The notes beneath the pieces are model-generated. The model was not told where the DNA came from. It made no database searches and saw only the letters and a list, made by a program, of their open reading frames with translations. A DNA stretch of 64,000 nucleotides, taken from Phytophthora colocasiae. Taxonomy: Eukaryota > Oomycota > Peronosporomycetes > Peronosporales > Peronosporaceae. Location of the stretch: the NCBI GenBank assembly GCA_018806915.1, contig JAGKQI010000071.1:265580-329579 (forward strand), in the 5' to 3' direction. This document shows, piece by piece, positions 50,045 to 59,915 of the stretch. Within the stretch, counting starts at the first letter, position 1; each line of letters starts with the position of its first letter. Position numbers and translations under genes: made by a program.

Positions 50045-52645
50045 ATGACGCGGCAGCAGGCCACGCGCTCCCCGTCCTCCTCGCCCTCGCTCATCTCCAC
50101 GCGTCAGCGCGGCCTGGCGTCGCCCGTTCCGGCAGGTCCGGGCAGCAGCGGCGGCCAGCGGACGCAGAAGCTGCTGGCGCGGCTGTTCCGGCGCAAGGAG
50201 CGGTCTCCATCGCTGGCTGGGCGCTCGCTGTACGGGGAGGAGGAGGAGACCAAGACACACGTGGACTCGCCCATGCGCGCGCTTTTACGGTCGCTCAGTC
50301 TGCAGCGCGGCCGCCCGTCGGAAGTTATCCGCACGCCGTCGTCCGAGCCCGTACAGGTGCTGGTCGAAGGCGTGCTGACTGTGCTGATGCAGCAGCGCTA
50401 CTGGCGCTCCAGACCTTGCTACTTTGTGCTGGAACAGACGCTGGATAGTGAAGCAGGCATGAAGTTTACGTTGAGACAGTTTCGGTACCAGCCCGAGAAC
50501 AGGAAGCCCGGTCACCTCGTGGCGATCGTCACGCTGTCGCAGAATGACGTCGTGACGGATCTGAGATCCCACCAGCAGGTGAAGCACGCGCTGGAGCTGC
50601 AGTTAGCGTCGCTAGATCAACGCACAGAAGTCGCAGAAGCGGAAGCAGACGACAGAGAGGAAGAAAGTGGGTTACAGGTGCTACGACTAGCGGCAGTGGA
50701 CGAACAGGCACACGTCAAGTGGCTGCACACATTGAATTCGTGCATTAGCAAGTTGATTAGTCAGGCGGAGACGCAGCACCGAATTGGAGACTCCACCGGG
50801 TGGGATGCAGTAACGGAACCAGCAAAGATCGTGCCTATGTTTGGAGATGAAGGCAGGAGAGCTAGTGTGCTGGTGACCAGGGACCGAGAACGCAATGGTA
50901 GCGCGATTAGCTATACCAGTAGTGAGTGCAGCAACAATAACCTCGACGAGAGCGACTTTCCGGCGGAGGAGATCCGAGCAGCGAGAAAAGATTTGGGAGA
51001 CGAGGACGAAGAGGAGCTGAAACCAGCGGCACACGACACACAGACAACAGCACGAGTAGCGCCAGATATCACACAGGAGGAGCTGCCTGCGTCTGCAGAC
51101 ATCGGATACTGCTGTACGCCTGATTACCGATCAAGTGAGTCATCGAATTCACGAAGTCGAGACACAGATAATAACGCAGCGGACGCAAAGGAAAGCAACA
51201 ACCAGGAGGATAACCAGGGTGACGATTCTGAAGAGGACTCGGTTGCAGGTGATCTTGCCACACAAAGTTCAGCGGCACCGTACAAAAGTGCAGTTCTGGC
51301 GGGAAGAGGGGCTGCTTCCTACCAGAACATGGGGCTGGAGGACGAATACAACAAAGCCAGCAGATCGTCGATTGCAGCTGGAAATGGACACGGGGGTCTT
51401 CCACGTGCTGCATTCGGTGCCTCTAGCAGTAGCTCTGGTTTATTCCCGATGATGCGGTCACAGACTCACTCCTTCAACGCAAACGGACAGGTGTTTACTT
51501 TGGATACACGCTATCAACTAGTTAAACCAATCGGGAACGGGGCATACGGCGCCGTGATCGCAGTTAAGGACGTCGTCAATGGCGGTGAGAACTTGGCAGT
51601 CAAGAAAATCACGAACATATTTGAGGATCTGGTTGACGCGAAGAGAATTCTGCGTGAAGTTCGGCTTTTGGGCCACTTCAAGCACAAGAACATCACTCGG
51701 CTGCTGGATCTGTCACCACCTCCTTCTCGAAAGCAATTTGACGATATGTATATTATCACGGAACTCATGGAGACCGACCTGCACCAGGTCATTTACTCGA
51801 TGCAGCCTATGTCGGATGACCACGTCAAATACTTCTTGTACCAGATGCTCTGTGCCCTACATCACATCCACTCGGCAGGCGTTTTACATCGCGATATGAA
51901 GCCCAGCAACATTCTCTTGAACGCCAATTGCGACCTCAAAGTGTGCGACTTCGGTCTAGCTCGAGGAGGCGTCGGCTCGTCCTCATGGGCTCAGCGTGAA
52001 TTGCCGCACCCTGGCGAGCTCACGGAATATGTTGTCACGCGATGGTATCGAGCACCGGAAATCATGTTGAACTGCTTACAGTACTCAACAGCGATCGACG
52101 TATGGGCTGTGGGCTGCATCTTTGCAGAAATGCTCTTGCGCGAGCCGCTGTTCCCTGGTAATGACTATTTACACCAACTCAAACTCATCATCAAGTTCCT
52201 GGGCACTCCAAAGCAGGAGGACATTAGCTTTGTGAAGAACACAAAAGCTCTGCGCTTCCTAACCAAGCTTGCGATCTCCAAACCGAAGAAATGGAGGGAT
52301 GTTTTCGCTGGGAGTGGCGCTGAAAACCCCGTAAGCTCGGATGCGATGGATTTACTGAGCAAGATGCTGATGTTTAACCCGGAGAAGCGCATCTCAGTGG
52401 ACGCGGCACTACGACACCCGTATTTGGCGACGTTCTTCGAAGAAAACGACCTGATGCTCTCCAAACCGTTCGACTTTTCGTTCGATATGGCCGACGATCA
52501 GTTGTCCAAGGACGCGCTCATCGATCTACTATGCCAAGACATTGAGCAGTTCCACCCTCCAGTGCCGGCCTCCGTTGCGCCAATTCCATTGAGCACCGCT
52601 GCCAGCCGCTTCTTCCGAATGGGGATGACCGCTTCCGCAAGTTAA
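50045..52645 (+). CDS. PH-domain MAP kinase (TEY type)
   Basis: Single exon, 866 residues from ATG 50045 (MTRQQATRSPSSSPS). The N-terminus is basic and Ser-rich. Residues about 101-240 resemble a PH domain: VLVEGVLTVLMQQRYWRSRP and a C-terminal helix AHVKWLHTLNSCISKLI with the conserved Trp. An acidic linker follows. The MAP kinase domain (about 488-805) has PIGNGAYGAVIAV, AVKKITNIF, HRDMKPSNILL, DFGLAR and the activation loop T660-E661-Y662 followed by VVTRWYRAPEIM; about 17 extra residues lie between DFG and TEY. The common-docking region is present (HPYLATFFEENDL). PH-MAPK fusion is unusual outside protists. Membrane recruitment by phosphoinositides is inferred. Confidence 0.94.
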   Translation: MTRQQATRSPSSSPSLISTRQRGLASPVPAGPGSSGGQRTQKLLARLFRRKERSPSLAGRSLYGEEEETKTHVDSPMRALLRSLSLQRGRPSEVIRTPSSEPVQVLVEGVLTVLMQQRYWRSRPCYFVLEQTLDSEAGMKFTLRQFRYQPENRKPGHLVAIVTLSQNDVVTDLRSHQQVKHALELQLASLDQRTEVAEAEADDREEESGLQVLRLAAVDEQAHVKWLHTLNSCISKLISQAETQHRIGDSTGWDAVTEPAKIVPMFGDEGRRASVLVTRDRERNGSAISYTSSECSNNNLDESDFPAEEIRAARKDLGDEDEEELKPAAHDTQTTARVAPDITQEELPASADIGYCCTPDYRSSESSNSRSRDTDNNAADAKESNNQEDNQGDDSEEDSVAGDLATQSSAAPYKSAVLAGRGAASYQNMGLEDEYNKASRSSIAAGNGHGGLPRAAFGASSSSSGLFPMMRSQTHSFNANGQVFTLDTRYQLVKPIGNGAYGAVIAVKDVVNGGENLAVKKITNIFEDLVDAKRILREVRLLGHFKHKNITRLLDLSPPPSRKQFDDMYIITELMETDLHQVIYSMQPMSDDHVKYFLYQMLCALHHIHSAGVLHRDMKPSNILLNANCDLKVCDFGLARGGVGSSSWAQRELPHPGELTEYVVTRWYRAPEIMLNCLQYSTAIDVWAVGCIFAEMLLREPLFPGNDYLHQLKLIIKFLGTPKQEDISFVKNTKALRFLTKLAISKPKKWRDVFAGSGAENPVSSDAMDLLSKMLMFNPEKRISVDAALRHPYLATFFEENDLMLSKPFDFSFDMADDQLSKDALIDLLCQDIEQFHPPVPASVAPIPLSTAASRFFRMGMTASAS

Positions 52646-53098
52646 CCAACCACAAAGAAAACACAGTAAAATAATAACACTACAAAAGCTGCCACTTTGA
52701 ATCACGAACGTGTTGGTGTAGCTAGCGCCTGTCGTGTGACAACGCGGCCGACTGTGGCTCTTCATGGGCACAGGCGCTATCGTCACCGCCAAAATACAGA
52801 TTTGAATTTCGCGCGTGCTGGACCCACATGCATCGGGTCAGTTTCAACGGGAGTTTCAGGCCTTCGAGCCTCGTTCCAAGCCACTTCCAAAGTCTCCATG
52901 CCTGTCGAGTTCGACCAAAGGCGCGGAGTGCGTGCGCTCTCGAAGAATTCGAGCTGTTACACGGCACGCCACTGGATACTTCGCCATCACCTTCGACCGT
53001 CTAAAAATTAGTGTTCGAAGCTCATTTGAAGCCGGAAATCCTGGATCACTTCCCCACTTGCCTTCAACTACACACATCCAGTCCAAGAACCTTTCACC
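52646..53098. other. Spacer between the PH-MAPK gene and the GH17 gene
   Basis: About 450 bp containing the MAPK 3' end and the glucanase promoter. An initiator match GCTCATTTG is at 53020-53028. No other gene is supportable. Confidence 0.5.
53020..53028 (+). promoter_or_regulatory. Oomycete initiator-like element of the GH17 gene
   Basis: GCTCATTTG fits the first nine bases of the oomycete initiator (GCTCATTYY) at the last-but-one position (T then G) only in part. It lies about 71 bp upstream of the ATG, a usual distance. The flanking CAWTTT element is not clear. Confidence 0.35.
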
Positions 53099-54025
53099 AT
53101 GAAGTGCTTCGCTCCAATCTTCACTGCCGTCGCAATGCTCGCAGCTCAAGTGAACGCCAACGGCGTCTGTTACGATCCGGATCACGGATACGCGGCCGGC
53201 ACGATGACCGCTCAAACGGTCAAGGACGACATCGCGACCATCAAAAGCCACGGGTTCAACTCCGTCCGCACGTACATTTCCAAGTTCGGGAACACCAATT
53301 TTGGCCAAGCCATTGCTGAAGCTGGTCACAACATGACCGTCGCTCTGGGCGTGCCGTACCCTCAGCAGGACTACTTGGAGCAGATGGACGCCGCCGTCAC
53401 GGCCGCCAACACCGGCAGTGTGAGCTACATCTTCTTCGGCAACGAAAACCTTGCGGGCGCTAACAGTGTTCCTCCAGAGATGATCAGCACCATCAAAAGC
53501 ATCAAGTCACTTGTTCCCAGCCACGTCAAGGTCGGTACTGTGCAGCGTAACACTGAGGTCATCAACTACGCAGGTATCTCCGGCTGGCTGGATCTCGTTA
53601 CAGCTTGTGACGTGCTTGGGGTGAACGTCCACCCGTACTTCACCCCCGGAACGACCGCCGACAAAGCCATCGATGTCGTCAACAACCAGTGGACGACTAT
53701 GACAGCGAACTTTGGTGACAAACTCATTGTTACGGAAACGGGTTGGCCGTCGGACCGAGCGAACTTTGGTGACAAACTCATTGTTACGGACTCCGTCCGA
53801 CGGTCGGACGGCACGCTGTTGGGCAACACGGGCAGCGTCGAAGGCACGAAGAGGTTCTACAATGACTACAAGGCCTGGAGTAGCTCCATGCCCGAGTCCT
53901 TCTACTTCCAAATCTTCGACACCCCATACAAGTCCACGCCGGTCGAGAAATCCTTCGGTCTCCTCACATCCGACTCGACACCCAAGTTTGATCTGTCTCA
54001 AAATGCTGGCACTGTTCATGCTTAA
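53099..54025 (+). CDS. Secreted glycoside hydrolase family 17 glucan beta-1,3-glucosidase/endoglucanase with internal duplication
   Basis: Cell-wall or host-wall beta-1,3-glucanase, single exon, 308 residues. A clear signal peptide (MKCFAPIFTAVAMLAAQVNA) precedes the mature start NGVCYDPDHG. GH17 motifs are present: the acid/base Glu E116 in FFGNENLAG and the nucleophile Glu E213 in IVTETGWPS. A 54-bp in-frame tandem duplication repeats ANFGDKLIVT (residues about 203-212 and 221-230), but the second copy continues DSVRRSDG instead of ETGWPS, so the nucleophile is not duplicated. The expected C-terminal strand (YFQIFDTPYKS) follows. Outside the duplication the fold appears complete. Oomycetes use such enzymes for their own glucan walls and during infection; which applies here is unknown. 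Confidence 0.93.
   Translation: MKCFAPIFTAVAMLAAQVNANGVCYDPDHGYAAGTMTAQTVKDDIATIKSHGFNSVRTYISKFGNTNFGQAIAEAGHNMTVALGVPYPQQDYLEQMDAAVTAANTGSVSYIFFGNENLAGANSVPPEMISTIKSIKSLVPSHVKVGTVQRNTEVINYAGISGWLDLVTACDVLGVNVHPYFTPGTTADKAIDVVNNQWTTMTANFGDKLIVTETGWPSDRANFGDKLIVTDSVRRSDGTLLGNTGSVEGTKRFYNDYKAWSSSMPESFYFQIFDTPYKSTPVEKSFGLLTSDSTPKFDLSQNAGTVHA
53705..53790 (+). repeat. 54-bp-period tandem duplication inside the GH17 gene
   Basis: A 32-base sequence beginning GCGAACTTTGGTGACAAACT is perfectly repeated at 53705-53736 and 53759-53790, period 54 bp, adding 18 residues in frame. The exact match suggests a recent event. Confidence 0.85.
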
Positions 54026-54131
54026 CTTTTTGGGTTGTGTGATGATTCCTTGTGCCAGCTCGACATTTGTAGAGTAACCTTTGGGTCGAGACCACATTAC
54101 AACACCATTCACAATAACAACTTACGTGTGC

Positions 54132-55517
54132 TCAATTGAAGCCGCAACCTTTTAGAAACTGTTTGATATCGTTGCGAATGGTAAAACCCGAACGCAGGTT
54201 GCACTGGATGCTGGTGCCCAGAGACACAATGTGGTGGTACCAGTACGACGGGAGGTACAGCACTTCACCAGCAGTTAAAGCTACCTCAGCAGCAGGGCAA
54301 TTACGCGCATCCTCCGGTAACGCACTTGTGTCCGACCAATTGTATGTCGTGTGCCTCGCCGACTGCCCAGTTGTCAATAGTCCTTGACACTTGCAGGCAC
54401 TGGGCGGTGCAATAACATATCGCTTGGTTCCTCGAATCATAGAGATATGATTAAATCCGCCATCGATATGGCCCTCGGCAATAATCCCTTCCATTCCAAG
54501 ACGACAGCGCATGCCGCGCTCGAGGGCAATCGCAGCATCGCGAATAAACAAATCCCCGAATCGTGGATCATGCTCAGTCAAAGTCGGATTTAGGAACTGC
54601 AACTCGTCGTGGATGAATGCCGCCTGCCTCGTGAAGTCGGTCTTTCTGAGGATGAGGTAGTAGTATTCATGAGGCTGTCCAGCTTCTTCAAGAGCCTTGG
54701 CGTCGGTAACAGCCTCCACAAATTGAGGATATGTCATCCAGCGCGATTCGTACGGGGTTTTCTCGTTTGCGATCTGCTTGCTTTTGAGGTAGTACATGAA
54801 ATGACTATCATTTGCAACGTGGACCTTGTACAACGCCGTCGGGTTAAGCTGCTCCGTCAAATACTCGTCTGTCCAGCTCTCAGTAGCTGTAGTAAGCTCG
54901 GGGATTCCATAAGCTACAAATGGCACCTCCATCTCTCGAAACACTTGAGCTAACCGAAGTTCATACTAGCAATGGGAACCTGTTAGTCTAACCAAAATCA
55001 CGTCGAAAAAACTGTAACTTACCCGATCGGAGACATTGAAGTGACAGATACTGTTGAAGATAACAGGAGGAATATGAGTGTTCTCAGCCTTCCAATTGTC
55101 GAACAACGCTGCAGACGGGAACATTTGAGGGTAAGCTTTACACCCTTTCTCACTGTCCAAGTCACACTGAAATCTCAGTGACGGCAGGTCACATTGGAAC
55201 TTGTTCTCGTCTCCGTTCGGGTACTGTAGTGGCAGGGGCCGCTGGATCTTGTCGCCCCTGAGAATCACAACAGCATTATCGGTCCCCCACCGTAGAGCGT
55301 TCGTGTCACCGCTGGCTTGGGATTTCGTACGAAGGTTGAACGAATGTGATGCAATTCCAGACGGGGGAACGACCCAGAGGCCCAGAGTGAGGAGCCCCAG
55401 CACGACCAATAGCACCAGAGTCACTGCAGCCCCACTGCATTGTCCTTGACGTAGTTCCCATGCGCCACGACGCAGGAACGCCGTCGTGCGAAGCTGAGCG
55501 ATCCCTGGCTTTGACAT
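54132..55517 (-). CDS. Membrane-anchored JmjC/cupin-type 2-oxoglutarate oxygenase
   Basis: Two exons (55023-55517, 54132-54965) give 442 residues. The N-terminus is a short basic cytosolic segment, then one membrane helix (AAVTLVLLVVLGLLTLGLWV, about residues 30-50), so a type II topology with the catalytic domain in the lumen or outside is predicted. The GTAAGT donor joins SDR to YELRLAQVFREMEV. The cupin shows the iron triad: H331 and D333 in EGHIDGGFNHISM, and the distal His in YLPSYWYHHIVSLG (409/410). GTKRYVIAPP matches the family's 2-oxoglutarate strand. JmjC-only proteins of this type hydroxylate proteins; the substrate is unknown. The gene looks intact. Confidence 0.87.
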
Positions 55518-55551
55518 GAACTTTATATGAGAAATCTACGGGAAGGGGATT

Positions 55552-56120
55552 AATTCCGAGTACCAGTGGCCGGATCCCGAGTACACCAACCGACTTTGAG
55601 AGGTTTTGCTAAACGAATTGAGGTCAGTTCGTACCGGTACTTTTGCGGTTTTACTAGCTCATCAACGACTCGAGAACAAGCCAAGCGCGGCGGAGCACGC
55701 GGGCTTAGCAACGCTGCCGATAGATCAAGCGAAGGCGAAGCCGGAGCGGGCTTAGGGTCTGCACTCGCGAGCGTAGAGAGCCGCTAGGGGTGGCTGGGAT
55801 CGCGCGGAGCGCGTAGCTGGGCAGTAAAGGACAGCAGAGAGAGGACAAGGAACGCTGGCTGGTGGTTTAATGCTCCGTGTGCGAAGCACACGGGCTTAAA
55901 CCCCAGCGCTGTCGACAGATCAAGCGAAGGCGAAGCCGGAGCGGGCTTAGGCTGGCGGTTTAACGCTCCGTGTGCGGAGCACGCGGGCTTAAACCCCAGT
56001 ATTACGGACAATAAATGATTTAAATTAATGAATGCTTCGTTATGGCTGACTAGTTCTTAGCCGCATTCTGCCAGGTTTCCCTGGTACTTTTTTTCCCGCC
56101 AATTTTTTGTACTCGGAATT
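55552..56120. mobile_element. MITE-like element with 12-bp terminal inverted repeats and internal hairpin array
   Basis: AATTCCGAGTAC at 55552-55563 recurs as its exact reverse complement at 56109-56120, bounding 569 bp. Inside, two related modules alternate. One contains AGCGAAGGCGAAGCCGGAGC (near 55729 and 55923). The other contains a hairpin such as CCGTGTGC-GAA-GCACACGG (near 55877) and its variant CCGTGTGC-GGA-GCACGCGG (near 55967). A further CGCGC-GGA-GCGCG hairpin lies near 55802. There is no transposase. Target-site duplication could not be made out. Non-autonomous element by inference. Confidence 0.55.
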
Positions 56121-56312
56121 CTGCCATTAGAGGTCTTTAGCAGAACTGTGTCAGTTTGAATTTTACAGACAGCTGTAATGAGACCGTCAAACTGAATCGT
56201 CTAACTTTAACACAACAGTCCTCGTTCCTCGCAGCCTGATGCCAAATAGCCTGTAATTAGCACAATGAGAGTCACATTTTACTCACTCTACAATCTGTGC
56301 CAAAGCTACAAG

Positions 56313-57127
56313 ATGGTTTTCCGCTTCACAGAGGAAAATGACAAGGAACTAATGAGGGAGGCTATTGCCCAAAAGCCGTTTGCCGCAAAGTACTGGGAGT
56401 CCGGCTCGCTCAGGGCACACGTTGCGCAACGGGTGTCAACGGCAATCCAAGAGGTCGTGGGGGAGAAGCAAGTTCGGGACCGGGTCCGGCTACTCAAGAA
56501 GAACTGGCGTGTAGGAGAGCTCCGTTCTGCGCTAGGAAGTGGCATTGAGGAGACATTAGAAGCTGTTAGCACGAGCAAAGCCACTATGAGACCTTTGGTA
56601 GGGCTAGTCAGGCAATACGCCGTACTGCTTGGAAGACGCATTCATAGACGGTGCATGCGCGCCGCGTCCAAGGAAAAAAAAGCAGAAGAGACAAGAAACG
56701 ACACGTTGTGCGTCGGAGATAGTGGGAAGAGGCGCGATGATTCGGCGCTCGCAGCGAGGGAGCAAACTTTATTCCGATGGCAGTTTCCTCTTCGGAGAAC
56801 GATGACTGCGGAGAAACATCGTCTACCAAGTCTACACCAGCAAAGCCTAGACGCAATAAACGTAAAAGCGCATTTGTTCAACTGGAAGCTGATCCGTCAA
56901 GACAAGCGTCTGCGCGACGATATGGAGCTTCGCCAGCAAGGCAGTTCGCGCAACAAATGGCGGCCCAAGCACAACAACACGCGGACCGGATGACGTTGGA
57001 GCGAGACATACAAATGCGTAGGATCGAACTTTCCGAGCAGGCTCGGATCGATGCTCAGAATCGTAAGCAGACCATTACGAGCGCAGCAAGCGCGAAACGA
57101 GTCCGGAAGAACGCAACAGACAGCTAA
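56313..57127 (+). pseudogene. Decayed SANT/Myb-like DNA-binding protein of an oomycete multicopy family
   Basis: The start MVFRFTEENDKELMREAIAQ and RVRLLKKNWRVGELR resemble a Myb/SANT-like trihelix at the N-terminus of a large, often transposon-linked Phytophthora family. The frame carrying this start (to 56993) loses family character after the Lys/Arg-rich stretch. The expected C-terminal Gln/Glu/Arg-rich helix is found instead in another frame (56777-57127, for example DRMTLERDIQMRRIELSEQA). At least one frameshift near 56720-56800 therefore breaks the gene. It may have come in with a neighbouring mobile element. Family placement is from memory of composition and motifs, not a search. Confidence 0.55.
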
Positions 57128-57319
57128 TACTAGAGTGCAAGTGTCAAGGCATTATGGTGCTGCCGTAGTTTCCAAGGCAGATAGCAAATGAGGAATGCAT
57201 CTCTGTATTTAAAAAGAAGACCATTGTATTAACTCACGGCTTAATCTTCATTTCAACTGTCCATTTGAAAAATGAACTTCAGATATTTTGCAAGACTTGG
57301 AGGGGACAGTCTGAAGTAA

Positions 57320-58361
57320 TCACTTATCGTGTGTTGCCACCTCGAGCACAGTAGGCAATACAGTTCGTGAGGAATACAACCGACCCTGTACATTATACAC
57401 CAACGGGTTGGCACACTGGCTCGGGCCTTGTCGCTTAAAGTCGAGTGCAGTCCAATAGTTTATAACCTGACCATAAGACCATTCAACCGGATACGCGAAC
57501 ACGACTCATGCTTACATTCACTTGGCGCTGCTGTCTCGATAAGTTTCCAACAGCACCGGCGTATGGGCAGCACAAAATGGAGTCGTTCCCTGCCGCTTGA
57601 TCGCCATAAATACGGAATCCACTAAAGCGAGTGCAACATTCAAAATCTTTTCAGAGATTTTGGACTCCCTTGAAAAGTTTGATATCATGGTTTCTGACCA
57701 GAAACGGTCCATAAAGATGCACGATTAATCCGTCCGGTGTAGTCAATGTCTGGTACTTAAGGGCGTGCTTGCGTTTGTGTCCGTTGTACACTGACTTCTG
57801 GCTCATGAACATCCCGGGTCGCGTTTGATGTGCCGAGGTTGAGGACGGCAGATTCCTCTAACCGTACGCATCAATAAAGGCCCACACGTTTTGCTCAGTG
57901 AGGCCCCAGCATCGAACACTGGGTGCAGGTCGGCGTAGTCTTGAAGATTTTGGCGCGACGGTAGTCATGATAGAAATATAGAAGTTCGGTCAGTACTTCT
58001 TGTCGATATAAGTTATCACATGGAGAAAAAATGTTGGATAAAATCCCACTCTGGTCGTCGCGCCCGAAAAATCTTTCCAGGTCCACCTCCAGCGCACAGG
58101 GACAGCAAGTTTGTATAAACAATACAAATAACCTTCAACACCTGACGCTACTGTCCTCTCTCGCGTTCGTATTCCTTCCACACTCCAACAAAATGACAAG
58201 CCCTCCACTATTTGGTGCTTCTCGAATCGAACAAACTTGTCAATACACTGGTCGTTGGACAGAGAGTTGAAATTAAATGGCGCGTGAAAAAGTGGCTTCG
58301 GGGGACATATCCGCTGACAATACCGTGTAAATTGCTGCAGCGATAACAGCGTCCCCATCAA
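57320..58361 (-). pseudogene. Relic of a PIF/Harbinger-like DDE transposase
   Basis: Fragments in several minus-strand frames line up in family order. At 58361-57990 an N-terminal helical part: DQCIDKFVRFEKHQIVEG, VEGIRTRERT, LYCLYKLAVPVRWRWTWKDF. Near 57880-57700: NVWAFIDAYG followed by a stop, then the catalytic-region signature VYNGHKRKHALKYQTLTTPD GLIVHLYGP. Near 57480-57320 a C-terminal piece: WSYGQVINYWTALDFKRQ. At least one stop codon and several frame changes make it inactive. The KRKHALKYQ and ETYRDS-like regions place it with DDE_Tnp_4/Harbinger-type transposases found in Phytophthora. Terminal inverted repeats were not located. Confidence 0.6.
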
Positions 58362-58639
58362 TCTGTGCTTTCTGACGCCACACCTCGAGTAGATAACATC
58401 TTTATGATTCGGCGCAGCCCCGATGTTAGCCTCGCACTATTAAAACAGCGTCATTAGCGTCGTCTCCGCCGCTCGGAGTGATGAGACCATTGCTTTAGAG
58501 AGAATATTCGTCTGCCTACATGAGTGCTCCAGGGGCGTTCTGCGACCTCTGACTTGCCACCTATGCCACCTAAGATTTAGTGCTGCCACCACGTGGTTTT
58601 AGTAAAGACACCGAACAGTATTTTTCTTTTCAAATTGTA

Positions 58640-59014
58640 GGATTCTGAAACCATTTACTTGTTCGCACTTGTCGTATTGGGAGCCGTGGTTAGGCGAAAT
58701 TTCCGGATGGCAAACAGACTTTTTCTTGATTTGACGGTTCTGCTAAAGACCTCTATTGTACTTGGAATTCCTACCGATGTGAACTCGGGTTTCTGGCCGG
58801 CGCTGGCGGTATTGTCGGTAATCTGGCTATGTGTACTCGATTTCCGGCTTCAGTACTCGGGATTAGTCCGCACCCGAAATCTACGACCAATTGTGAGGTC
58901 CAGAAAAATAGGATTCCAGATGCATTACTTGGAAGGAGACGGACATGTACTTGTTGTGCAGCAAAGTACTACTGCAATTCTCACTGCAAACTAGAAACCA
59001 GGTATGCTGGATGA
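58640..59014 (+). pseudogene. Fragment with Cys-rich finger, possibly a piggyBac-type transposase end
   Basis: A plus-strand frame ending at 59014 reads SVLGISPHPKSTTNCEVQ, then RRRTCTCCAAKYYCNSHCKL before its stop. A short Cys-rich finger after a GRRRTC lead is typical of piggyBac-type transposase C-termini. The catalytic domain is not found upstream: neighbouring frames are hydrophobic and have stops. Other zinc-finger proteins are possible. Treated as a relic. Confidence 0.3.
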
Positions 59015-59079
59015 CATATTGTAAATGTAAAACGGAAATAGGGTTCTATGTATTTTTGGCCATCTCTGCGGATCATTAG

Positions 59080-59915
59080 ACTTCCACACCAAGCTTCTCC
59101 TTCTCACTCTCCATCTACTTCTGTCAGTTGCTGTTTCCAGCCGATAAACAGCAGGCATACTGTTCTCCGCAGCCTTGACCTTCATATCTTCTTGCCCTCT
59201 TGGCCTGTGGCACCTTCCGTTCGAGTGATCAAGCTTGGCGCTCATCTGTCCGATCTTGTTAGCACGTGCCAGTCGGTCCTCATATCAGTTCTCTCTGTAC
59301 ATGGCGCCAGCCTTCTCCACTTGCATCTTTGTACTTCTGTTTGGGATTGGCTGCTAGGTCAGGTAGTCTCCGCTGTCTCCAGGTCCCTCTTCCTCAGACG
59401 GCATTAAATGCTCTGTCCATGAGTTCTGGCGCTGTGTCAAAGTGTGCAGCCACGTCGAAAGTGTCCACCTGCTGCTCTTCGTCCACAAACACTGTGTGTG
59501 CTTGTTATCTTTAGGTGCGTCTACAAAGTGTAGACCACGGTTGAGCTTCTCGGCCTTACGGGAGATCCTACAGCTCTTTTCTCATCTGTAGATAAAGCCA
59601 GATCCTGCGTTTTCAGTAACGCTGTAGAAGAGCCTCCCCGTGTCCACCGCCTTGATGTGGTTATGAGTGGACACGTGAACGCCGCCCTCCCGTCTTCGTC
59701 TCGCGCATTTTAAGGTAAAATTCATCCGGGTTGCGCAGTGCTGCCTTGAGCTGCAGCGTCTTAAGTCGCTTCCTGCTTGCTGTTGTAGTCACGCATGCAC
59801 GCTTCACATAGGTCCTTGTGCTTCTCTAGCAGACCCAGCTTCCGACGCTCGCGTAGCTGCCCACGTTCCTTGTGCTCGCGCCGCTTAACAACGTTCCTCA
59901 ACGACACATAAGGCC
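59080..59915 (-). pseudogene. UTP11: UTP11 (U3 snoRNP-associated protein) pseudogene
   Basis: Minus-strand frames recover UTP11 from N- to C-terminus but in pieces. Near 59910-59790 is SLRNVVKRREHKERG followed by RRKLGLLEKHKDL, the family's most conserved stretch (start codon changed to GTG). Near 59720 is ALRNPDEFYLKM. Near 59500-59405 is HTVFVDEEQQVDTFDVAAHF and APELMDRAFN, then a stop. Near 59200-59130 is KVKAAENSMPAVYRL, matching the C-terminal NSPAIYKF region. Frameshifts and stops between the pieces show it is not functional. The intact UTP11 gene, essential for 18S rRNA processing, must be elsewhere. No introns are evident, so a retrocopy is possible but unproven. Confidence 0.75.

Noticed and set aside
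55566..56011. Repetitive frames reading as Ala/Pro-rich protein (for example FKPVCFAHGALNHQP)
   Set aside because: They are translations of the hairpin repeats inside the MITE-like element.
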